A stretch of DNA of 64,000 nt from Peribacillus sp. ACCC06369. GTDB taxonomy: Bacteria > Bacillota > Bacilli > Bacillales > DSM-1321. The notes under the pieces are model-generated. The model saw nothing but the letters and a program-made list of their open reading frames with translations. It was not told where the DNA came from and did no database searches. Position 1 is the first letter of the stretch. Each line of letters opens with the position of its first letter. Made by a program: the position numbers and the translations under genes. This document shows positions 26,134 to 35,409 of this stretch, piece after piece. The stretch spans positions 4,092,001 to 4,156,000 of the forward strand of contig NZ_JAUCEN010000002.1 in the NCBI RefSeq assembly GCF_030348945.1, given 5' to 3'.

Positions 26134-28224
26134 TCATCCCTTTATCAAGTTAGTATATAAATAGTCCAAAAATATGGCTTCCAGTCTTCTGCTGATCATT
26201 TCTTCGTCCGTAGATGAAAAAATCATGATGGATTCATTACTTTCAATTAAGCTTGAACTTATTAAGCTGACGATTTCCTGCTGCTTCACACTCAATTCTT
26301 CAGGCGCCAGCATCAGCAGCAAATTTTTCATATGGACTTCATTTCCATCCATACCTTTTACCAGACAATAATCCTCCAAGTGGGCGACCTGGAATATCAG
26401 CTCTTTCACATTCTTATGTCTGGTATGAAATAGGCCCATTCCAGTGCCAGGAATGCCTAATCCGCCTTTTTTTTCCCGCTCGTTCAGTGATCGGATCACA
26501 TCATCCGCACCAATTAGCAATTCTTCCTTTTCAGCCAGCCTGACCATTTCTTCGATGATCCGCGGATGTCCTTTCATGTGCGGAAACCGATAAAACCGTA
26601 AGTTATCCGTGATCGACTCGATGCTCTGCTGGACATCTTTCAATTCCTGCAGCACTTCTTTCAATTCGCCATCCTCTTTTTTCGGCTGGGAATCCTTATG
26701 GCCAGTATGACTGCCATAACGCTTATTCTTCGTGAAGTTTTCAATATTCTTCCTTAAATAATTCCTGATGTTCAATATATTCTCTTCACTCAAAAGAGGG
26801 GATACGAGGATATAATCCATATCGATATATGGAAGCCGAACGGTAGAAATGATCACATCATAGTTATTCAGGCTGCCCTGCTGCTGGATATCCTTGATCG
26901 TCTTGATTTCTACAGTCTGGATTTCCATGATTTCTTTTTTGATCCGGCTTGCAAGCATCTTCGACGTGCCTATACCTGTCGGACAAACGATGAGTGCCCT
27001 TATTGATATTTCTTCCTCCCGCAACACTAAGGCAGATCCGAAATGAAGGACGATGAAGGCTATTTCATCTTCAGGAAAATCTTTGATTTCTTTGAATCCC
27101 TTTTCCAGACTGGTCTTCACTGCTAAAAAGAGAACCGGATACTTTCGTTTAATATCTTCCGTTAAGGGATTATACAATCCCATTTCCTGTTTGATCCGGA
27201 AGAGCGATGGTTCCATATGGGCAAGGAGCCCTTGATACAATGGGAAATCCTTGGTCAAATCGATTTGCAGTTGAGCAGAAACATCTTTTATCAAGTTCCT
27301 TATCAGCTGGCCCAGCACCACACTGTCATAGGGAACGGCATCCGCCGCATGAAGCTTGGAACCTTTAAGGATGGCCGCAAGGTAGCTAATATCATCGATG
27401 GTAAAAGAGACTTCCAGCATGGCACTGAGTTCCTTGCCTATTTTATTCATGAGATTATTTTCATCCGAGAGTTCGCTTATTTTCTTGAAGTCCTTCTCCA
27501 AAAGAAATTGGCCTTCATTCCTTTGCAGGGTTACATAAATATGTACAATCAACCCTATATACCCGCTATCCGCCAACCGCGAATGGACACTATTAAAAGT
27601 CGAGTTCAGCACCCCATCAATAGCCAGAAGATATTCGGGATCGAAATAGTCGAGGATTTTCGCTTCTGGAAATTTTCCTTCTTGCAACAAAAATAAACTT
27701 TCAATCAGCTCTTCATTAAAGAAGTGCAAGAAATAGGCGGCCTGGGCTTTCCGTTTATTTTCTTCAGTTCCGGCAAGCTCAATTCCGACTCCCCTTTTTC
27801 TGGTAACCACGATATTAAAATTTCTTAACCACTCGGTCAGTTCGTCTAAATAGGTGGTAAGAGTGGTTATGCTTATACCTAGATCCCCCGCAAGTGCTTG
27901 AGTTTTATATGATTCCTCCTGCAGTAAAGCTAAAAGGAGATGCAACTTTCGTTCTTGTGGCGTTTGATCGATCGGATGATTACCCATCAAGTGCTGTACT
28001 AGCCGAAAGACTTGTTGATTCTTTCCATCGATGGACAGCCCTTCATGCGTATTGCGTGTTAAATGCAATTCAAAAGATTGCAGGATTTTTTCTATGGACT
28101 TCAGATCACGTTGAACCGTCCGTACACTAACATTCAGTTGTGTCGCAATGGATATGGCTGAATGTTTCCCTGAAGTTTTTATGATCAATTCTATGATTGA
28201 TTTTTCCCTTGAAGTAATATACAT
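26134..28224 (-). CDS. mtlR: Mannitol operon activator with PTS regulation domains
   Basis: BglG/MtlR-type transcriptional activator of 696 residues. Two N-terminal helix-turn-helix domains occur (about 1-65 and 90-150; VSVRTVQRDLKSIEK and GISITTLTTYLDEL). PRD1 is near 200-290 (GLIVHIYVTLQRNE), PRD2 near 300-400 (DEIAFIVLHFGSALV), an EIIB-like domain with its cysteine in ALIVCPTGIGTSK near 415 and an EIIA-like domain near 560-690 with His in MGLFHTRHK. In B. subtilis phosphorylation of these domains sets activity according to mannitol and glucose flux. It lies between mtlA and mtlD. The start has no strong Shine-Dalgarno. Confidence 0.92.
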   Translation of the reverse strand: MYITSREKSIIELIIKTSGKHSAISIATQLNVSVRTVQRDLKSIEKILQSFELHLTRNTHEGLSIDGKNQQVFRLVQHLMGNHPIDQTPQERKLHLLLALLQEESYKTQALAGDLGISITTLTTYLDELTEWLRNFNIVVTRKRGVGIELAGTEENKRKAQAAYFLHFFNEELIESLFLLQEGKFPEAKILDYFDPEYLLAIDGVLNSTFNSVHSRLADSGYIGLIVHIYVTLQRNEGQFLLEKDFKKISELSDENNLMNKIGKELSAMLEVSFTIDDISYLAAILKGSKLHAADAVPYDSVVLGQLIRNLIKDVSAQLQIDLTKDFPLYQGLLAHMEPSLFRIKQEMGLYNPLTEDIKRKYPVLFLAVKTSLEKGFKEIKDFPEDEIAFIVLHFGSALVLREEEISIRALIVCPTGIGTSKMLASRIKKEIMEIQTVEIKTIKDIQQQGSLNNYDVIISTVRLPYIDMDYILVSPLLSEENILNIRNYLRKNIENFTKNKRYGSHTGHKDSQPKKEDGELKEVLQELKDVQQSIESITDNLRFYRFPHMKGHPRIIEEMVRLAEKEELLIGADDVIRSLNEREKKGGLGIPGTGMGLFHTRHKNVKELIFQVAHLEDYCLVKGMDGNEVHMKNLLLMLAPEELSVKQQEIVSLISSSLIESNESIMIFSSTDEEMISRRLEAIFLDYLYTNLIKG

Positions 28225-28265
28225 GCTACCAACTCATTTCAGGTGGAGTAACACGAGAAAATACT

Positions 28266-28296
28266 GAATAGAAAAGCGTAAAACGCTTTTCTATTC
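28266..28296 (-). terminator. Hairpin between mtlA and mtlR
   Basis: Perfect 13-bp stem GAATAGAAAAGCG / CGCTTTTCTATTC with a 5-base loop. No T run follows on the minus strand, so it may be an attenuating or RNA-stabilising structure between the two genes, not a full terminator. Confidence 0.6.
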
Positions 28297-28310
28297 ATGG
28301 TTTAGAGTAT

Positions 28311-30254
28311 TTAATTATTTCCGACGTTTATGATATCCATCAATTCCCTGGCTGATGTGGCTTTAACCATCTTTTCAATATTCTCCATTTCAGAGCAGGT
28401 AACTGCTATGCCAGATAGAATTTCAAGATGTGTTCCATCCTTACCGGCAATGCCGAATATCATTCGTGCCTTTTGGCCGTCAAAGTCGACACCATCAGGA
28501 ATCTGTAAAACGGTAAATCCAGATTTAAGGACATCTTTCTTCGCTTCCTCGGTTCCGTGCGGGATGGCTACATCATTGCCCATATAAGTTGAAGTCAATT
28601 CATCGCGGGCAATCATTGCCTCAATATAGCTTTCCTTCACGTAGCCTGCATTGAACAAAGCCCTTCCCGCAAAGCGGATCGCTTCTTCTTTATTGGCAAA
28701 TTGTTGATTAAGGAAAACATTTTCTTCGCGAAGCAATTCATTATCATCCTGTTCATCTTCGTTGATGCCAGGCTCGATTGAATGCTCACGAACACCGGGA
28801 ACTTTCTCTTCGGCATCTTCGACGATTTCATGAAGCTCATCGGTACCGTCATCCTGAAGCCGTGCAAGCAATGCATCGTATTCAGGGCTCGATAAGAAAT
28901 TATCGACAGATACATGATAAGCATTCGGAACTTTATTCTGTGCCCTTGGAGTTAACTCTTCCTGTGTAATGACTATTTGTGCATCAGCAGGAATGTTTGA
29001 GATCGCCGTATTTGTAACCGCGATATTCAATCCGGCTTCCTTCACCTTCTTGCGAAGCAGCGAAGCCCCCATCGCACTTGATCCCATCCCAGCATCGCAG
29101 GCAAATATTATTTTGCTGACGTTTGTTGGCATCGTTCCCGGATCTGAAGCGAATACATCGGCTACAGAGCTTTTCTTGCCTTTCATTTCTTGCATTTTTT
29201 TCGCGGCATCTTCAATATTCTCTTCGGATTGCTTTCCTGTTTTCAAGATGAATGCACCGACGATGAATGAAACAAGGGCCGCTACGATCACGCCTGCAAA
29301 GTTAGCAACATATGCGCCCGCATTATGCGGAGTTACTGCTGTAATGGCAAGTATGCTGCCTGGAGAAGCTGGAGCGAACAATCCTCCGCCTAGTAGGACC
29401 AATGTGAAAACTCCACTCATGCCTCCAAGAATGACGGCTAAAAATAACATCGGTTTCATTAGGATATAAGGGAAATAAATTTCATGGATCCCACCGAAGA
29501 AATGAATGATGGCTGCTCCTGGCGCCGATTTCTTCGCCGTTCCCTTTCCAAAAAAGCAATAGGCAAGCAATACGCCGATACCTGGTCCAGGATTAGATTC
29601 CAGAAGGAACAGGATTGAAGCCCCTGTTTGTTTAACTTGCTCTACACCGATTGGTGATAGTACACCATGATTAATGGCATTGTTCAAGAACAATACCTTG
29701 GCAGGCTCGATCAAGATGCTTGTCAACGGCAGTAAACCTGTACCGACAAGCCAATCGACTCCTGCTACAAGCCAGCCTGTAAATACATCCACAGCAGGCC
29801 CGATGGCCAGGAAGGATAGAATGGACAATAAGCCGCCAAGTATCCCCGCCGAGAAATTATTAACAAGCATTTCGAAGCCGGCTTTTATTTTCCCTTCAAT
29901 CAGTTGATCGAATTTCTTGATGGCATAACCGCCGAACGGTCCCATTATCATTGCGCCAAGGAACATCGGGATGTCAGATCCAACGATGACACCCATTGTC
30001 GCAATGGCACCAACTACTCCACCTCTATGGTCATGGATTAGCTTACCGCCCGTATAACCAATTAAAAGCGGCAGTAAAAACGTGACCATTGGTGTAACCA
30101 TTTTGGCAAGGCTTTCATTTGGCAGGAAACCCGATGGAATGAATAGGGCAGTGATTAACCCCCATGCTATGAAAGCTGATATATTCGGCATGACCATTGA
30201 ACTTAGAAAGTTACCGAACTTCTGAACGGCAACCTTTATATTAAAATGAGCCAT
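28311..30254 (-). CDS. mtlA: Mannitol PTS permease, fused EIICBA
   Basis: Phosphotransferase transporter that imports and phosphorylates mannitol; 647 residues. The EIIC membrane domain covers about 1-340, beginning FGNFLSSMVMPNISAFIAWG. EIIB follows at about 385-475 with the phospho-cysteine in FACDAGMGSSAMG. EIIA is at about 505-645 with the phospho-histidine in VAIPHGTEEAK. B. subtilis has EIICB plus a separate EIIA (MtlF); here, as in E. coli, the three are fused. An acidic linker (EIVEDAEEKVPG to EDEQDDNE) joins B and A. A sigma-A promoter and inverted repeat lie upstream. Confidence 0.95.
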   Translation of the reverse strand: MAHFNIKVAVQKFGNFLSSMVMPNISAFIAWGLITALFIPSGFLPNESLAKMVTPMVTFLLPLLIGYTGGKLIHDHRGGVVGAIATMGVIVGSDIPMFLGAMIMGPFGGYAIKKFDQLIEGKIKAGFEMLVNNFSAGILGGLLSILSFLAIGPAVDVFTGWLVAGVDWLVGTGLLPLTSILIEPAKVLFLNNAINHGVLSPIGVEQVKQTGASILFLLESNPGPGIGVLLAYCFFGKGTAKKSAPGAAIIHFFGGIHEIYFPYILMKPMLFLAVILGGMSGVFTLVLLGGGLFAPASPGSILAITAVTPHNAGAYVANFAGVIVAALVSFIVGAFILKTGKQSEENIEDAAKKMQEMKGKKSSVADVFASDPGTMPTNVSKIIFACDAGMGSSAMGASLLRKKVKEAGLNIAVTNTAISNIPADAQIVITQEELTPRAQNKVPNAYHVSVDNFLSSPEYDALLARLQDDGTDELHEIVEDAEEKVPGVREHSIEPGINEDEQDDNELLREENVFLNQQFANKEEAIRFAGRALFNAGYVKESYIEAMIARDELTSTYMGNDVAIPHGTEEAKKDVLKSGFTVLQIPDGVDFDGQKARMIFGIAGKDGTHLEILSGIAVTCSEMENIEKMVKATSARELMDIINVGNN

Positions 30255-30292
30255 TTTGCTCTCTTCCCTTCATATTAATATAGTTTCCATTA

Positions 30293-30351
30293 ATCTTAAG
30301 GTACGTAACTTCCGCGTTCAATAAAAGAAAAAGCTAACTTTGTCGCGGAAG
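30293..30351 (-). promoter_or_regulatory. mtlA promoter with flanking inverted repeat
   Basis: On the minus strand TTGAAC (30316-30321), 17 bp, TAAGAT (30293-30298). The arms CTTCCGCG (30309-30316) and CGCGGAAG (30344-30351), 27 bp apart, bracket the -35 region and its upstream DNA, a plausible MtlR binding site. The operator role is inferred. Confidence 0.55.
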
Positions 30352-30414
30352 GGAAGACAAACATAATGTATCTCAATTTTCCAGAATTATTCAGCGCTTG
30401 ATGCAGATAGAAAA

Positions 30415-30446
30415 GAGTCCCGTTCGCATCTTTACGAACGGGACTC
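30415..30446 (-). terminator. Terminator of the citrate transporter gene
   Basis: Perfect 12-bp stem GAGTCCCGTTCG / CGAACGGGACTC with an 8-base loop, followed on the minus strand by TTTTCTATC; 15 bp beyond the stop. Confidence 0.85.
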
Positions 30447-30460
30447 CTTTAAAATATTTC

Positions 30461-31753
30461 TTATAGTGGGATGATTCCCAATAGGACAGCTACCACTATC
30501 ATGACAAGCGTCGATCCGCATGCCCATTTCAGGAAAGTGCGCTGCAATGCACCGAAATCTTCCCCTACCATTCCAACCAATAGATAAGTAGATGGAACAA
30601 GCGGGCTTAATAGATGGACAGGCAACCCTAAAAGAGAAGCTCTTCCAATCAAGGCAGGGTCAATTCCATAAGCGGCTCCCGCTTTAGCAAGTAATGGGAG
30701 TACACCATAATAAAAAGCGTCATTAGACATGAAGAACGTGAAAGGTGCTGAGATGACGGCTGTGATGACGGCAAAATGTGCACCCATTTGGTCTGGAATA
30801 TGCTGAATCAAAGAGTTTGCCATGGCATCGACCATTTCCGTACCGGCAAGGATTCCAGTGAAGACACCTGCTGCAAAAATCATCGAAATTACAGATAATG
30901 CATTGTCCGCATAGTTTGCCACACGTTCTTTCTGATCACTGAGTTTCGGATAGTTAACCGTAATGGCAATCGCAAAACCTATCATGAACAGGACCGCTGA
31001 AGGCATAAGTTCCATGATCAGCGCAACCAATAGTGTAAGAGTCAATGCGTAATTGAATATTATCAATTTAGGACGTTTAAGATAAGCATCTTCCGTTGCA
31101 GCAGCTTGCTGTGCCATAACATGATAATCGACTTCGATGATCCCAATTCTCTTTCTTTCTTTTTTACCCAGGCAATATGCCATGAAAAGAACGAATAGGA
31201 CTCCGCCAATCATCGCTGGAATGACAGGGGTGAAAACATCGGACATTTCAAGTTTTAAAGCGGTCATCACCCGTGCTGTAGGGCCTCCCCAAGGAAGAAG
31301 GTTCATGACTCCAGATGACGATACGGCAATACCGGCCAATACTAACGGTCTCATTCCAATCCGTTTATATAGCGGAAGCATGGCTGAAATCGTTATCATA
31401 TATGTTGTCGTACCATCTCCATCCAAGGAAATCAGCAAAGCTAGGATTGCCGTACCGATGGCAATTTTCACTGGATCTCCTTTTACAACCTTAAGGATTG
31501 TATTGATGATCGGATCAAAAACGCCAGCATCGATCAAAATGCCAAAGAAAAGAATCGCAAATAAAATCATGATTCCCGTTGGCGCGACGTCTTTGATTCC
31601 TTCCAACGCCATCTCACCCATTTTACCGCCAAACCCACCAATAAGTGCAAAGGCACTTGGTACTGCAATCAAAGCTATCATGGCTGAAAGTCGCCCTGTC
31701 ATAATTAAAATCATAAAAACTACTATCATCAAATATCCCAATAAAGCGAGCAT
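30461..31753 (-). CDS. citM: CitMHS family metal-citrate transporter
   Basis: Proton-driven importer of citrate complexed with divalent metal ions; about 430 residues with roughly 11-12 helices. Family stretches include SLDGDGTTTYMITISAMLPLY near residue 110, LPWGGPTARVMTAL near 155, and FFMSNDAFYYGVLPLLAKAG near 345. The reading frame opens at GTG 31762, but AGGAG sits 8 bases before the ATG at 31753. Members differ in preferring Mg- or Ca-citrate, which sequence does not settle here. The citS/citT genes upstream on the same strand, and a cre site over the promoter, give citrate induction and carbon catabolite repression as in B. subtilis. Confidence 0.9.
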   Translation of the reverse strand: MLALLGYLMIVVFMILIMTGRLSAMIALIAVPSAFALIGGFGGKMGEMALEGIKDVAPTGIMILFAILFFGILIDAGVFDPIINTILKVVKGDPVKIAIGTAILALLISLDGDGTTTYMITISAMLPLYKRIGMRPLVLAGIAVSSSGVMNLLPWGGPTARVMTALKLEMSDVFTPVIPAMIGGVLFVLFMAYCLGKKERKRIGIIEVDYHVMAQQAAATEDAYLKRPKLIIFNYALTLTLLVALIMELMPSAVLFMIGFAIAITVNYPKLSDQKERVANYADNALSVISMIFAAGVFTGILAGTEMVDAMANSLIQHIPDQMGAHFAVITAVISAPFTFFMSNDAFYYGVLPLLAKAGAAYGIDPALIGRASLLGLPVHLLSPLVPSTYLLVGMVGEDFGALQRTFLKWACGSTLVMIVVAVLLGIIPL

Positions 31754-31784
31754 ATCTATCACTCCTAATCTTCTAATAAGTTAA

Positions 31785-31821
31785 ATTGTATATGAAATCG
31801 CTTTATCTGTAAGCGTTTTCA
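31785..31821 (-). promoter_or_regulatory. citM promoter overlapped by a CcpA cre site
   Basis: On the minus strand TTACAG (31807-31812), 16 bp, TACAAT (31785-31790). The plus-strand sequence TGTAAGCGTTTTCA (31808-31821) fits the cre consensus TGWAARCGYTWNCW at every position and covers the -35 box, so CcpA would block transcription. Confidence 0.8.
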
Positions 31822-31864
31822 ATTTATTGTGTTTTAAAACTATTTTGTTAATTTTGTTCATTGT

Positions 31865-31926
31865 GTTCACGGAAGCACTTTTCCAGAGTGAACCGGACGC
31901 CATTTCCCGGGTTGAATGGCGGGTTC
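31865..31926. promoter_or_regulatory. Two overlapping inverted repeats between araC-type gene and citM
   Basis: GTTCACGGAA / TTCC...GTGAAC (31865-31893) and GAACC...GCCATT / AATGGC...GGTTC (31890-31926) share the GAAC in the middle. They could be mutually exclusive hairpins or the CitT operator upstream of citM; neither has a clear T run on the minus strand. Confidence 0.4.
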
Positions 31927-31994
31927 TTTAAGGAAAAGATATGATTATTAAACAAACAGTGACTAAATCTTTATGCAAGGCAGAGGCATCGTAT

Positions 31995-32576
31995 TTATTC
32001 TTCAAATGATAAATTTGCCGGTCCATCCATTTTACCAAGGTAATTTTCCGCCTTGAATTGTTGCATCATCGTTGCAAATTCCTCCTTGGATTCCGCAGTG
32101 ACGGATTTCAGGAAACCTGATGCCCGGCCTTTATGGAATGTCTCCCGGTCAATTCCCATTTTATAATTGAATGGATGACTCCCACTTAAATTCCATCCTT
32201 TTAATAATTGTTCGTTTTTCATCGTCATTTCCTCCTTTTGCAAGGTTAATTTACTTACGAGTTTCCGATATTGCCCTGGCGGCAGTTCATAATATTTCTT
32301 GAATGAACGAGTAAAGGATTCTTGTGTTTCAAAGCGGTAATATAAAGCAATGTCAATTATTTTTACATCCGTATAAAGCAGCATGTTTGCGGCATTGGCG
32401 ATCCTTCGATATCGAATATATTCTGATACGGTCACGCCAACCTCCTTGTGAAAAATACGATGATAATGAAACTTCGAAAAACCTGCGAATCGTGCGATGT
32501 TCTCCAAGGACAATTCGTCTTGTAAGCTATTCTCTATATATTCAATCGTTTTTTGAATGATGGGACTGTATCTCAT
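31995..32576 (-). CDS. AraC family regulator with shortened C-terminal domain
   Basis: 193 residues. The N-terminal AraC DNA-binding domain is complete (about 8-105; SLENIARFAGFSKFHYHRIFHK and IIDIALYYRFETQESFTRSFKKYY). After a linker comes GWNLSGSHPFNYKMGIDRETF and GFLKSVTAESKEEFATMMQQF, the start of the C-terminal domain found in about 290-300-residue Bacillus homologues. Here the sequence passes from NYLGK directly to MDGPANLSFEE, which looks like the extreme C-terminus, so about 100-115 residues appear deleted in frame (from memory of the family). It sits between citT and citM but probably has an unrelated role. Confidence 0.75.
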   Translation of the reverse strand: MRYSPIIQKTIEYIENSLQDELSLENIARFAGFSKFHYHRIFHKEVGVTVSEYIRYRRIANAANMLLYTDVKIIDIALYYRFETQESFTRSFKKYYELPPGQYRKLVSKLTLQKEEMTMKNEQLLKGWNLSGSHPFNYKMGIDRETFHKGRASGFLKSVTAESKEEFATMMQQFKAENYLGKMDGPANLSFEE

Positions 32577-32673
32577 TTCCGAACCTCCTTAAGAATAAGA
32601 TAACAGATTAAAACATCGTTTTTTTGACATATATTGCTTTTTTTGAAATCTTTCAAACCATGCATGCATAAAA

Positions 32674-32698
32674 AAACACCTCCATAATGAAGGTGTTT
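32674..32698 (-). terminator. Terminator of citS-citT
   Basis: Stem AAACACCT / AGGTGTTT with a 9-base loop, followed on the minus strand by TTTATGC, 10 bp after the citT stop. Confidence 0.75.
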
Positions 32699-32707
32699 CA
32701 ATTCATA

Positions 32708-33397
32708 CTATTGAATTTTATAATATCTTCGCTCGGGTCTTCCCACTACCCCATATACGACTTCCGCTTTACATTTCTTTACGGATATCAAGTATTCCAG
32801 ATAGCGTCTCGCGGTTGTCCTGGAAGCGCCGATCTGTCCGCTCACTTGCTCAGCCGACAAACCGATATCGCTTGCTTCGAGTACTTCGATCACTTTCGCC
32901 AAAGTGATTTCGTCGACGCCTTTCGGTAAGGCGGTCCCATCGTTCGTTTCCGAAACGGCAGATCCCTTTTTCAAAATGAGATCAACAAAATCCTGATCTA
33001 TTTCTTGTTTGGATTTCATCAGATGCGCTTTCTTAAGATACTCTTCGATAACTTGGTTGAAGCGCTTCATTTCCACTGGTTTGATTAAATAATTCTCTAC
33101 ACCGTAGTGAAGCGCCTTTTCAAGTAGTTCTTTATCCGTTGCGGCGGTAATCATGATGATATCCACATTCGGGAATTTTTGCCGAATATCCGGAAGGAGG
33201 TCTGTACCAAGCTGATCTGGCATATATACATCAAGCAAAAGCAGATCAGGGCTTTTTTGTTCCAAAATCCGAAGCGTCTTTTTGGCATTGACAGCTTTTC
33301 CGACCACTTCTATTTCATCAAAGTTTTTCAAGAATTTTTCATGGATATCCGCTACACGAAAATCATCTTCTGCGATGACTGCTCTTATCTTCAGCAT
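32708..33397 (-). CDS. citT: Citrate-responsive response regulator
   Basis: 229 residues. The receiver domain (1-120) has the acidic pair near residue 10 (AEDD), the phospho-acceptor aspartate in LLLLDVYMPD near 56 and the conserved lysine in NYLIKPVE near 106. A C-terminal helix-turn-helix domain of the CitT/DcuR type follows (SAEQVSGQIGASRTTARRYL). It overlaps citS by 7 bp. In B. subtilis CitT activates citM in the presence of citrate, and citM lies about 1 kb downstream here. Confidence 0.9.
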   Translation of the reverse strand: MLKIRAVIAEDDFRVADIHEKFLKNFDEIEVVGKAVNAKKTLRILEQKSPDLLLLDVYMPDQLGTDLLPDIRQKFPNVDIIMITAATDKELLEKALHYGVENYLIKPVEMKRFNQVIEEYLKKAHLMKSKQEIDQDFVDLILKKGSAVSETNDGTALPKGVDEITLAKVIEVLEASDIGLSAEQVSGQIGASRTTARRYLEYLISVKKCKAEVVYGVVGRPERRYYKIQ

Positions 33398-34986
33398 TCT
33401 TTCCCTCCTCTCTGTTCTTTAGGAAGATACACGGTGAATATGGTGTTTCCATCCTCACTTTGAACTTCGATGATGCCGCCCAGCTCTTTTACGACACGAT
33501 CAGCATTCGAAAGTCCATAACCACTCGGACTTCCGCTGTTTTTCGAAGTGAAACCCCGATCGAAAATATGGGCGATTGCATCCTCAGGTATTCCTTTTCC
33601 GTTATCACTCACTTCAAATACCATATCATTTCCGATATCGGTGGCGAAAAATCTCACAAGGGGCTCCTCCATGCCTGAAACCGCTTCAAGTGCATTATCG
33701 ATAATGTTGCCTAGAATCAATGTCAGCTGCGACAATTTTATATGATCCGGAAGTTTCTCTAGGTAACTTTGTGCGTCAATTTCAAAGAATATCTTCTTTT
33801 CCGATGCTTTCCCTATCTTACCAAGTAACAGGGCTTGTACCTTTGTATCCTTTATCTGTTCGAACACGACACGGTTAAGGGAATGCAATTCGGACGTTTC
33901 GCTTTGGATCATATCTATCGCTTCATCATATTCCCCTAATTGTATCAATCCGGATAAGACATATAGTTTATTGGTAAATTCATGGGTTTGTGCCCTTAAA
34001 TCCTCTGAGTGCATCTTCACTTCCGATAATGTGTTGACCATTTCCTCAATTTCCGTTCGATCACGGAACGAAGCCACAACACCGCTTACGCCTTCACTAT
34101 CGAAGATTGGCGTACAATTAACAATTACGGATTTATCTTTCCATGAAATCTCCTTATCTATTTGCGGTTTACCGGACTTCAACACTTCGAATAAATATTT
34201 CGAAGGAAATAGGCCATCAACGTTCAAATGGCGAACGGACTCTTTTATATCGAGCAATTTTTTCGCCGGCTGATTCATCGAGGTAATCAACCCATTTTGG
34301 TCAATGGCCAATATCCCTTCTTTCACCGATTGAAGCACTGCATTTTTTTCTTTATATAAATTGGCGATTTCAAAAGGTTCCAGCCCCAATGTATCTTTAC
34401 GTATGCTCCTTGCCAGCATATAACTGCCAATGATCGATATCATGATGGCCACTAAAGTAACAATCATCTCTCTGGACAAATCCTTGAAAATTTGGGCGCG
34501 GACATCGTCCACTAAAAAACCGACCGAGACGATTCCAATAATTTTTCCATCCTCATTGAAAACCGGTGACTTTCCCCGAATGGAAAGACCCAGTGATCCA
34601 GCGGCTTCGGAAACATAATATTCACCATCCCGAATGGCCCTGCTATTATCTCCTCCTTCCATCCGCTTCCCAATTTCGGAAGCCAGAGGATGGGAATAGC
34701 GAATGCCCTCTTTATTCCCTACAACGATGAACTCAGCCCCTGTTTCCACGCGGATCTTTTCGACAATCGGCTGGATTGTGGCAGCGGGATCTTCCTTTTC
34801 AAAGGCCTCTGTAACTGTAGGCATGAAGCTAATCGTCTTTGAGAGTTCCAAAGCCAATTGACCTTTATCCTTCGCTATTTGCCTTCCTTCCATATAGGAA
34901 AAAGTAGTCGTCAATAAAAGGATCAAAAACAGGCTCAACGATAGGACCAACCCGAGAATCTTGGTTTCCAGCGATACTTTCCTCAT
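33391..34986 (-). CDS. citS: Citrate sensor histidine kinase
   Basis: About 531 residues: transmembrane helix 1 near 10-30, an extracytoplasmic sensor domain of the CitA/DcuS type (about 35-165), helix 2 near 170-190, a cytoplasmic PAS domain (about 210-320, AILQSVKEGILAIDQNG-like region), the phospho-histidine in LRAQTHEFTNKLYVLSGL near 345 and an ATPase domain with GNIIDNALEA, VSDNGKGIP and GYGLSNADRV. It closely resembles B. subtilis CitS, including the juxtamembrane RSIRKDTLGLEP. An in-frame ATG at 34998 touches the AGAGG sequence, so 34986 is preferred. Confidence 0.9.
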   Translation of the reverse strand: MRKVSLETKILGLVLSLSLFLILLLTTTFSYMEGRQIAKDKGQLALELSKTISFMPTVTEAFEKEDPAATIQPIVEKIRVETGAEFIVVGNKEGIRYSHPLASEIGKRMEGGDNSRAIRDGEYYVSEAAGSLGLSIRGKSPVFNEDGKIIGIVSVGFLVDDVRAQIFKDLSREMIVTLVAIMISIIGSYMLARSIRKDTLGLEPFEIANLYKEKNAVLQSVKEGILAIDQNGLITSMNQPAKKLLDIKESVRHLNVDGLFPSKYLFEVLKSGKPQIDKEISWKDKSVIVNCTPIFDSEGVSGVVASFRDRTEIEEMVNTLSEVKMHSEDLRAQTHEFTNKLYVLSGLIQLGEYDEAIDMIQSETSELHSLNRVVFEQIKDTKVQALLLGKIGKASEKKIFFEIDAQSYLEKLPDHIKLSQLTLILGNIIDNALEAVSGMEEPLVRFFATDIGNDMVFEVSDNGKGIPEDAIAHIFDRGFTSKNSGSPSGYGLSNADRVVKELGGIIEVQSEDGNTIFTVYLPKEQRGGKEC

Positions 34987-34998
34987 ATTCAACAGCAT

Positions 34999-35361
34999 CC
35001 TCTATTTTCATTTTCATTCACTAAATTTTATAGGAGCATAATGATTTTACCATTTCTATTAAATATTGAACATTGTTGGCCGTTTATTTCGCCACAATCA
35101 AAAAGGAAAGAGCACCTGCCTCCAAAACAAGGGATAGTTTAACAAAAAAGGGAGGGGAAAATGAATTTCTTTAATCCTTTTCAATAGTCTATATGACCCT
35201 CTACTATCTGATATCGTTTCACCTGAGGTGCTGATCGGATTAGTTCTCAGTCTCCTATTAGACAAAACAATCATGGTGCGAAGTTCAAGGAGCAAATGAT
35301 TTGCACCTTGTATTTCCTTTCCCTAGAGGGGTTGTTGACCGCTTTAGTTCGAAAAAAACCT
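34999..35361. other. Intergenic stretch, no supported gene
   Basis: AT-rich DNA between the citS start and the next terminator. A 65-codon minus-strand frame (35098-35295) lacks a ribosome binding site and a recognisable domain. I see no further signals. Confidence 0.55.
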
Positions 35362-35409
35362 AAAATGCTCAAAGGAGATCGTATGACCGACATCTCCTTT
35401 GAGCATTTT
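35362..35409 (-). terminator. Terminator of the Pro-rich small protein gene
   Basis: Perfect 18-bp stem built from AAAATGCTC and AAAGGAGAT with their complements, loop of 12 bases. It touches the stop codon of the following minus-strand gene and could work both ways. Confidence 0.88.

Noticed and set aside
35098..35295. 65-codon minus-strand frame
   Set aside because: Weak start context and no recognisable feature.
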